Of a stretch of 64,000 nucleotides of DNA, positions 56,469 through 64,000 are shown in pieces. Source of the stretch: Mrakia gelida (taxonomy: Eukaryota > Basidiomycota > Tremellomycetes > Cystofilobasidiales > Mrakiaceae). The notes below the pieces were generated by a model. That model had not been told where the DNA came from and did not search any database. It was given only the letters and a program-made list of their open reading frames with translations. The DNA lies in contig BRON01000016.1 of assembly GCA_024345305.1 (NCBI GenBank), positions 620,001 to 684,000 of the forward strand, in the 5' to 3' direction. The translations under genes and the position numbers were made by a program. Positions within the stretch are counted from its first letter, which is position 1. Every line of letters begins with the position of its first letter.

Positions 56469-57077
56469 AGCTCGATCTTGGTTCGTTCGTTCGGCGCGTC
56501 TCGTTCTCGTGAGTTTCCTATCTCGCTCTCTCCCCTCCTTTCTGCCTCTCTTCTCTCGAGTACCGTACGCTCGAGCTGATACTAGTTGGTTTTGTTCTCG
56601 TTCACCCAGTCTCTCTATAAGTTCGTTGACCGCTGGTTCGTTTCCTCGACTCTTCGTCTTCTCTTACCTCGCTCCTCCGTCCCTCGTCGCGTCCGCTGAC
56701 TTCGTCTTCCCTTCCCTCTCTCGCTTCGTTCCTCACCTACAGACCTAGGAGGATTACTGGACTCTCGATTCTATGCCTGAACGCGGGAGTATGAGGAAGG
56801 AGAGCGAGGGCGTTGGTTCTCTCGTTCATCGTCGCGTCGACTCTCGCACAAAAAGCAGCTTCAAATCATATGCTTCATTACCCATCACTCTGACTAGACA
56901 ACTTTTTACTAAGCTAAAGATCGTACAACACCCTGAAGAAGGGCTGATATCGTTTCCTCCTCGAAACTCGAACCGAACTCGACGCGTCGTCGACCTCCTC
57001 CTCACGACCTCCTTCGCCTCCCACCAGGATTTGGAGCTGCGATCTGATCCAGGTCATCCGAGAAGACCCAAAGCGCA
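56469..57077. other. Gap after MYND copy E
   Basis: Holds the post-stop intron-like segment and short open stretch described for copy E, then (from about 56930) sequence that on the minus strand could be a last exon of the membrane-anchored gene (IAAPNPGGRRRRS, about 57032-56990). Otherwise no gene is seen. Confidence 0.3.
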
Positions 57078-57821
57078 TCAGCTCTCCGTCTGTGTCGATG
57101 AACAACCCAAGCGAAAGCGAAAGGGAAGGCAGAAGCTCACAGTCGGAGTCGTCAACGCTGCTGTTCCCGTCCTCTGCCCAGGGTTCAACGTCGCCGTTCC
57201 CGTCCCACCTCCACCACCCGTAGTCGAAGTAGGTCCCTGAACTCCAGGATCCACCGCCGTCGTCGTCGAGCTCGTCGCACTCGTCGTGCTCGTCTGATTC
57301 GAGTCGTCGCTCCCACTGTTCCTCCCTCCAACAACTCCTCCCACGACCCCTCCAACGATAGCAGCGATGACCACGAACGTAGCCAGTCCGATCCAGAGTT
57401 GGTTTCGAGTTCGTCGGTACCATACGAGTCGGTGTTGAGGGGTATCGGGAGGGCCTGGGGCTTTCTCTCTGTCGTCGGCGGAGGAGGAAGGTTGAGCTTG
57501 ATCTTGAGAGGAAGGTTGACCGTTGGAGCCGGGTTGAGCGAGTCGTTCTCGTGAGGAGGAGGACGTTTGAGTGGGTGCTGCTGCTCCTGAGGAGGGTTGG
57601 GGAGGATCGAGGACGTCGATGGTGTAGCCTTCCTGTAAAGTTCGAGATGGAAGAGAGAAGATGGAAGGAAGGGAGGAGTCAGCTCGAGTTTGCGAAGCCT
57701 CGCTCTCCCCCGCTGGTCATGTTGAAGGGAGGGTGGATGGGGGACGAACCTGCTTCTCCTGCCTGGTGACAGGCGCTCCAAGAAGCTCTGGATCGAAGGA
57801 ATGGTTGTTTCTGGAGCTCAT
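57078..57821 (-). CDS. Single-pass membrane protein, function unknown
   Basis: Start ATG at 57821 (MSSRNNHSFDPELLGAPVTR). An intron with a GTTCGT donor leads to EGYTIDVLDPPQPSSGAAAP, a disordered Gln/Ser/Pro-rich cytosolic part, then HRLVWYRRTRNQLWIGLATF and VVIAAIVGGVVGGVVGG, a single membrane span. The outer part is Ser/Thr/Gly-rich (DSNQTSTTSATSSTTTAVDP). There is no signal peptide, so topology is probably N-in. The frame as read ends at 57078. However, a GTGAGC donor just after TTPT suggests that the last exon instead lies near 57032-56990. The family is not recognised; the plan fits fungal plasma-membrane or wall-linked proteins. Confidence 0.55.
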
Positions 57822-58133
57822 CGCGGTTTGGAGGAAGGAGGGAAGAGAGAGCGAGGCGATGCGAGGTGCGAGGGGAAGAGAGGCAAGAGAGAGGGGCTGA
57901 CGAGAGGGGGAGCCGTGGATCCGACCGGTCGTCTTCGTGGGAGGTGAAAATTGATAGAGACGGGAAGCGAGGAGCAGAAGAGGGAGAGATGAAGAGAGAC
58001 GGGGATCGAAGGTTGAGGTGGGTTGGCGAAGAGAGAGCGGAAAAAAAGGACGCGTTGGGTTGCGCTTGCTCCTCTCGCGAAAACCTCACCAACGGTGCTC
58101 GGAAACCTTCAGAAAGCAAGATGTATACCACCT

Positions 58134-60442
58134 CTAATCAACAGTCAACTCTTGATCCAGCTTCCCGTACTGCTCGAAGAACGTCTTCATGAACGAGATG
58201 CTGGAAGACGCGACGAAGAAAACCGAGAGTCAGCTTCGACTCGTCGCGCTCTCTTCGTCCGGCAGCGAAACTACGAAATACGATGGACTCACTAGTAGGG
58301 AACATCCTTGACGCCAGCTGAAAACGCGGAAGACGAGATAGAAGTGACGAGTCAGCCGAGAAGACGAAAAACGAGAGGGGAGGGAACGACGCGACTGACC
58401 CGTCTCTCGAATCGAGTGCATCGACAGCTGAGCGAGTCCAACATCGACGGTTCGAACGTTCACACTGAGGTGAGGACCGATGGTGGATCCACAGGCAGAG
58501 TCGTTTCGGACTTCGAACTCTTGGAGGGGGACGCCGGCGCTGTTGGGACGAGCCGAAAGGATGGAGGTCAGCGAGTCGCTCGTTCGTTCGTTCAAGGTAT
58601 GAGTGGGTGAACGAACAGCTTGGCGACACGTCGGATGAGGAAGGTAGTGGGAGCGTTGGAGGTGTCTGAGTGAGGAGAGAAAAGCAGGAGAGGGAGGTCA
58701 GATCGAGAGAGAAATTTAAGGGAAGACGAAGACGAGACTCACACTTCTGTCCCGCGTTCGTCTTGAGCACGACTCCCTCCCCAAGTGTAGGAGCAAGGAG
58801 TTCGTGGTGTTTTTCGGTATAGTTGGGGTGCACGCCATGTCCCATATCTGCTGAGATGAGGAAACTTTTGGCCAAAGCAACCTCGAGTGACCTCTCCTTC
58901 GTCTCGGACGCAGAGACAGCGATCCCAGCCGAGGTGAGTCGTTGAACGAGGTGAGGGAACATCGAGCTCTCAGCTCCGTGATGGGATACCGAACCGACCT
59001 CCTCGTGGTCGAAGAGAAGGATGGCCGAGGCGGTGGTTTGGGAGTCGGAGAGGGAGGTGTAAGATTGGGCGAGGGCTTCGACGGCGGCGTAGCTGGATCG
59101 GAGGGGACGAAGGGAAGCGAAGGAGAGTCAGAACGGAGGACTTGACGGAAGGGAGGGCTTAGCCAGCTCACGAAGACATGAGGTTGTCCATTCTGGTGGG
59201 GCGAGGCAAAAAGGAGCGAATCAGTCACGTCTGCGACGAATCTCGCGACGAGAGAACAAACGCGAGCTCACCGAGGCGCAAAGAGCAACTCGTTGTTCAA
59301 CCCTCCAACCACAGCAGGCTGAACATCGTACAGCGACAGCTCGAAGTCGTAGATATCCTCAACATCGACTCCAAGCTCACTCGCCAACAGATCCATCATC
59401 CCCGCGTGGTGCTTGGGAGCCATCTCAGGCTTTCCGACAGCTCCCTCCTTCTTCTTCTCCTCTCCCTCCAACGACGAGTCCGAGGTGGGAGAAGGAGCGT
59501 TGAGCTGAGCTGATACGAGTCCGAGGACGGGGTAGAGGTGGGTTTCCTTGTTGAAGGTGAAGGAGTCTCGTGCTGGGTCGAGATGGATGGCGAGGGAGGG
59601 GATTCGAAGGAGAGGTCGGTCGATCTTGACGAGTTTGGAGACGAACTTGTCCGGGGAGGTTTGGACGATAACCTGGGGAGAGATGAAGGGACGGTGAAGG
59701 AGAGAAGGGAGGTGAGAGGGTGAGTGGAAGGTCCTTCCAAAGCTTCAAGAGGGAAGGAAGAACGAAAGAAGGGAGGTCGAGCTCACACGTCCAGCGAGAG
59801 AGAGATCTCGATCCCACCAAGTCCTCCAGATTCCTCCACCATAGGTCTCTGCACATCGTCAGAGAGCTGAAGGTCAGCTTACGCTACTCTAGGGAACCAT
59901 GTCAAAGCCAGAGACTCACCACAAGCGACCTCTGCAAGAGCGCAAGAACGGAAGTCGAGGTCAGCTTCTCGCTCCTTCCTCCCTCCCTCTCTCCTCCCTT
60001 CCTCAATCCTTCCAACCTCCCAGATCCACGAGAAGAAGAAGCCAACTCACGCAAGAAATCCCCCTTGATCTTCTTACTGACCGGCCTAACCTTGAGGCAG
60101 CACGAATCGACGTGTGTCCCAACGAGTCCGATTCCATCTCCTGACTTGAAGCCTTTGGGAAGAACGAACGCACAGAGCGCAGACTGGTTTCGAGTGAAGT
60201 AGTATCCCTTTCCGACTTGGAGAAGAGGTCCCCACGAGTCAGACTCGGAGATTTTGGTCTGAGAGCGAGTGCAAGAAAGAACAAGTCAGTCGAGGGGAAG
60301 GAGGGAGGAGGAGAGACGGGGGACGAACGAATCCAACGTCCTCGAGTCTTTTAGCTGCTTGGGCGACGGCGTGGAAGGGAGTAGGGGAAGCGTTGACGAA
60401 GTCGAGGAATCCTTGAGCTGCTTTGGAGGTTGTGGAAGCCAT
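58134..60442 (-). CDS. APE4: Aspartyl aminopeptidase, peptidase family M18
   Basis: Start ATG at 60442 ([20 protein letters not shown]), followed by [18 protein letters not shown], the normal family N-terminus. Exons in order carry [40 protein letters not shown] (a metal-ligand His-x-Asp); [80 protein letters not shown] (metal ligand and catalytic Glu pair); [40 protein letters not shown]; and [10 protein letters not shown] (last His ligand). It ends [14 protein letters not shown] at 58134. M18 enzymes remove N-terminal Asp or Glu from peptides using two zinc ions, in the cytosol or vacuole. An in-frame ATG 12 bp upstream (MQLKMAS...) is an alternative start. It is divergent from membrane copy D. 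Confidence 0.94.
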
Positions 60443-61142
60443 CTTGAGTTGCATGGGAAGGAGAAGATGGGCGTTGCGAGAGAAGGAGAGCAGGAAGGCA
60501 GAGGTCGCGTGGGCTGAGGGGAGTTGGCCGCAGCCTTTTCGGAGGAGAGCGAAGGTATTTTTCGGACGATTGAACTTTTGAGTGAGAAGATCATGGTACA
60601 GTACATTACTCTTTCTTCCTGAGCTCGCTGTTGAGAAGATGAGCTCTTGGACGGTCAAAGGGACGGAGGAAGGCGAGCTCGACTCGTCGAAACCTGTTGA
60701 GCTGGCTCGAGCTTTTTCCTTCCCTCTCACGCCCTGGCCAGCATCTCCTTCCCTTCCCTTCTCACACCTCTACATCGCAGCTCACACTCCCTCAGAGATG
60801 ACCCTCCATCGTCTTGAATGCCCTATCTCGCGCTCGAAGGCCTCCAGGACCCACCCTCGCCGGCGTCCTCCCTCGACCTCCTCTCTCTCCTCCTTCACTC
60901 CTTCAACGCCTCCCAACTTCCTTTGCTCTCCTCAATCATGCTCGCTCGCCTCTCGACTACAGAAAGCTCTAGATCTGGCTCTACCTCAGTTCGGTCTTTT
61001 CATGCAGAAAGGTCAAGCTCTTGCAGAAACGCCTCGTAGAAACTGATCGGAAACGAACTCTGCCCTGATCCATGAGCCGAACACTGAACCTGCTCCCTTC
61101 CCGACCTTCCAACAAGCACCTTCCCACCCTTCTCCTCTTCCG
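60443..61142. other. Divergent promoter region of the M18 gene and membrane copy D
   Basis: About 700 bp between two outward-facing starts. Short open frames exist on both strands but none has a motif. Confidence 0.35.
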
Positions 61143-63977
61143 ATGCCGTCTCAGGTATATGAGCCAGCGTCTCGTTCATCTACTTCTCTGGACCTCGCTC
61201 TCAAACAAGAGCACGACGTGGGGAGGAGCGGTTTCGAGAACCTGTGAGTTGATGAGCTCGACGCTTTCCCCTCCTGATCACCTCCTTCCCTTCTTTCACA
61301 AGGTCGACGAGCTGATAACCTGCTTTTCCTCGCCCTTCTGATGCTCGCTACAAGTCCCATGCTAGGTGGGTCCTCTTTCGCTCCCAGTTCTCGCCCCAAG
61401 GAGGTGAAGGAGTGGAAAGAAGAACGGAGGGCTGAGCGGATCGAGGAACGGACCTGACCCCTTCGCTTCAACCTGCACCGCTTTCCCTCCAGGATACTCC
61501 TCTGCTTCTCTCGACGTCTCAGATGACGGTTTTAGTAGCCGGAACGTACCTTATCAGGTGCGCTTGAGAACTGCAGACGATCCCGAGGCGCGAGACGGCG
61601 AAGGGCTGATCGTCTCGCTCGTCTCCTCCCTCCGCGTCCCCTTCTTCCTCTCGTTCGCTTCATCACCTTTTTCGACGCTCGACAGGACCCCTACAAGTCG
61701 GCTTCAGTGCAGCGTCCTTCATCTCACTACAGCTTCAGCGTTGGTGATGCAGAGAAGCCTCTTCTTTCGGTGTGAGTTCGCATTACCGTCAACTCCTTCT
61801 CCTCTCCGCGATGCTCAGAAACTGACTCGTCTGCCCTCGATCTCGATTTGCAACAGCTCGAAGAGTAGTGAGTAAATTATCCTTCCCTCCAGGTGGTTCA
61901 CAGCCGTTGCTCATCTCTGTAGAAGGAAGACCGTCGAACGAAACGAGCAGACGTCTGACCCGCGTCGACCTCCTCTCGTCTCCAGGATCTACTCTTGCAA
62001 CGTTCGGAGGGTCATCAACGACCTCTGAAGTTTGGACTAGGCCTGCAAAAGTGAGTTTTGCTTCATCGCGATAGCCCAAGCAACTTGCCGGCCCTGATCA
62101 TCTTGAGTCTTGCCTCCAGGTCTTCATGCTCTCGATTTCGCTCTTCGTCGTCACAACCATCGCTCTCCTGATCCCTCTTGAGATCTACAACTCGAGAGAG
62201 TGGGCTCCTCGGGAGTCGGACAACGCTTACGCCAGTGGGAAGCAGAGAGGATCTCCCTCGGTTCTTCAACCTCAGTCAATCGCTTCAGAGTGAGTCTTCA
62301 CTTTGATTCCCCTCGCGTCGACGCTGGACTTCGTTTCTGACCTCACTTCCTTGCAGGCTCTTGCTCCTCGTCGTCACCTACTTCGCCGTGCGATCGAGAA
62401 ACATGATTCACATCCTCGCCGTCCTCTGCTTCAACGTGTTTCTCGTCCTTTCTGGATGTGAGTCTTACCCGCGTGCGGGAGGAAGAGGGAACGAAGACTG
62501 ACGACCGACTCGTGTCCTTCGCAGTCCTCGAAGCCGGTCTTCGTGACGCTGCTCTTTCGGAGCGCATATCCTCTGATGAGGACTCGTCGAACGCATCGAA
62601 GTCTCTCCCTCTGGTCTGGGCCATCCCAGTCGTCGACCTCCTGTTCGTACCTTCGCTTTCCTCCCACCCACGACTGCGATCCCTCTTTGCTTCTTGCGCT
62701 GACGTTTTTCAACACTTTTGAACCCAGGTTCCACCTCGGCTGCGACTGGGCAGCTTGGAAGCTCTACCAAGAGCTCGGATGGTACGCGTACAAGAAGGTG
62801 AGCTCGAAAAGAAGCTTGCCTTTCGATCTCGACGCGTCGGCCGTCCTCGGTCCAGCTGACACGACTTTTCTCTCTTCGAACAGGTTTCTGGAGATCTGAG
62901 GCTCCGTGAGTGGTTGGCCTCTCACCCCCGCCCCTCGTACGACGACTCTGACCATCGGTTTCGTACTCAGGTCAGCTCTACCAGCATTATCTCGTCCTCT
63001 GTTCCCTCCTTCTCGTGAGTTCGATTCGACGTTCCTCCTCCTCTCGGCTTCGACGCGACTGAATCTCTTTCCTGGCCCATCCACAGTTCACGGGATGGCT
63101 CTCGATCATGCAATCGTGGAGCGTCGGGTACCTCGTGATCTGGGACACAAAGCAACTTGAGTCGGAGGAATGGTACCGCGCGATCTTGCAGTCGTACTAC
63201 GACGACCCAAAGAAGCAACAGTTAGGATGGGACTACTTCCAACTCCGGCCCAAGGCTCTCAAGCTCATCGCCGTCTTCGTCACCGCCTCGATACTCTACC
63301 TCGTCGGTCTCGTCGTCACGCTCCTTGCCGTTCGGAGGGAATGGGAGATCCTGCTGTTCGTCGGGATCGGCCTTCAAGTGAGAATTTCGCTCGGCTTTCG
63401 TTCTGTCCCCTTCTCTCCCATCGGCTGACCAGTTGTCTTCTGTACCAGGTCTGCTACATCGCTTGGAGCGTCGGCCAGATCGTGCTGTTCTATCAAGTCG
63501 TCGTCTCGGACGTCGCGTTGTACCTGCACAACTCTGCCTTTCGTTCGTCTCAGCTTCAGACTTCAGTCTTCGTATTTGGAACTATACTCTCCCACACTAG
63601 CTTGAGACCAGTTCCTTCGAGAAGATCGACGAAGCCAGCTGACTCGTCTCGTCCTGCTCTCCTCTCTTCGCGTCGCTCCAGTCCCCATTCGAACAGTACG
63701 TCTTTTCTCTCCTCTTTTGAAGTTGCCGTCCCAGACTAACGAGACTTCCTCTCCAGATCTTCCAAATCATCGTCGGATTCTCCATCGCCGTCGCGGCCCT
63801 CGTCTACACGATTCTCGTCGGTCGAGGATTCGGAAACGGGCTCAAGGAGATCTGTCAGTTCTTCTCGCCTCGACTCCAATCTCAAGCACCCCTTCTGAGT
63901 CTTCCTACTTTGCCTTCACTTCAGACCCCACCGCTGCCGTTCTACGATCCGAACAGATCGACCTGTCCGTCGACTGA
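61143..63977 (+). CDS. Multipass membrane protein, paralogue family, copy D
   Basis: Starts MPSQVYEPASRSSTSLDLAL, sharing MPSQ and the exon plan of copy A, then LPMLGYSSASLDVSDDG, ATFGGSSTTSEVWTRPAK, VFMLSISLFVVTTIALLIPL, LQPQSIASE, VVTYFAVRSRNMIHILAVLC, FHLGCDWAAWKLYQELGWYA, FTGWLSIMQSWSVGYLVI, IAVFVTASILYLVGLVVTLL, VCYIAWSVGQIVLFYQVVV and QIIVGFSIAVAALVYTILVG. It ends EQIDLSVD at 63977, close to the window edge. It is complete, with about seven hydrophobic spans. It belongs to the A subtype. It carries an extra loop (SREWAPRESDNAYASGKQRG) after the first span that copy A has in shorter form. The function is unknown. Confidence 0.75.
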
Positions 63978-64000
63978 GACGCGTCGGCGTCGGGTCTTTC

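Noticed and set aside
1..64000. Transposons, insertion sequences, CRISPR arrays, biosynthetic gene cluster
   Set aside because: No transposase, reverse transcriptase, terminal repeats, spaced direct repeats, or polyketide/peptide synthetase domains were seen.

Overview
The window looks like nuclear DNA of a basidiomycete fungus, most likely a GC-rich, intron-dense Pucciniomycotina lineage such as the red yeasts. This is an inference. It rests on genes cut into many short exons, introns of about 50-200 bp with GTGAGT/GTGAGC-type donors and a CTGAC-like branch point just before a pyrimidine-rich CAG acceptor, strong C-ending codon bias, and gene content (BRR2, a CAP10-type GT90 enzyme, D-arabinono-1,4-lactone oxidase, MYND and F-box proteins). 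No rRNA, tRNA, CRISPR array or intact transposon could be supported. Because genes are spliced, coordinates below are start-codon-to-stop spans; exon joins were worked out by eye from splice signals and reading frame.

Left part (1-18 kb): an F-box-like gene cut by the window edge (minus), D-arabinono-1,4-lactone oxidase ALO1 (plus), a divergent pair of MYND zinc-finger genes (4.4-7.2 kb), a J-domain co-chaperone gene (8.2-9.9 kb, minus), an F-box/leucine-rich-type gene (10.3-11.9 kb, minus), a third, truncated MYND copy (12.2-12.6 kb), a low-complexity regulator-like protein (14.7-15.9 kb) and a GNAT acetyltransferase (17.0-18.0 kb).

Middle (18-45 kb): a GT90/CAP10-type glycosyltransferase, a tandem pair of paralogous multipass membrane proteins (22.5-27.7 kb), the spliceosomal helicase BRR2 (28.1-36.0 kb, minus, 15 exons), a 1,758-residue PHD-SET protein of the Set3 type (36.8-42.3 kb) and a third copy of the membrane family (42.7-44.9 kb, minus).

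Right part (45-64 kb): two small Ser-rich paralogues sharing a C-terminal GGWVG motif (46.0-46.7 and 51.4-51.9 kb), a VTT/TVP38-type membrane protein, two single-pass Ser/Thr-rich membrane proteins (52.6-54.6 and 57.1-57.8 kb), an unrecognised 152-residue protein set head to head with a fourth MYND copy (55.2-56.5 kb), an M18 aspartyl aminopeptidase (58.1-60.4 kb) and a fourth membrane-family copy (61.1-64.0 kb).

The housekeeping genes do not form one pathway. The accessory signal is local gene-family expansion. Four MYND genes share an identical split-finger exon structure. Four copies of one membrane family form two subtypes. Two Ser-rich GGWVG proteins lie about 5 kb apart. These are the best candidates for something undescribed.
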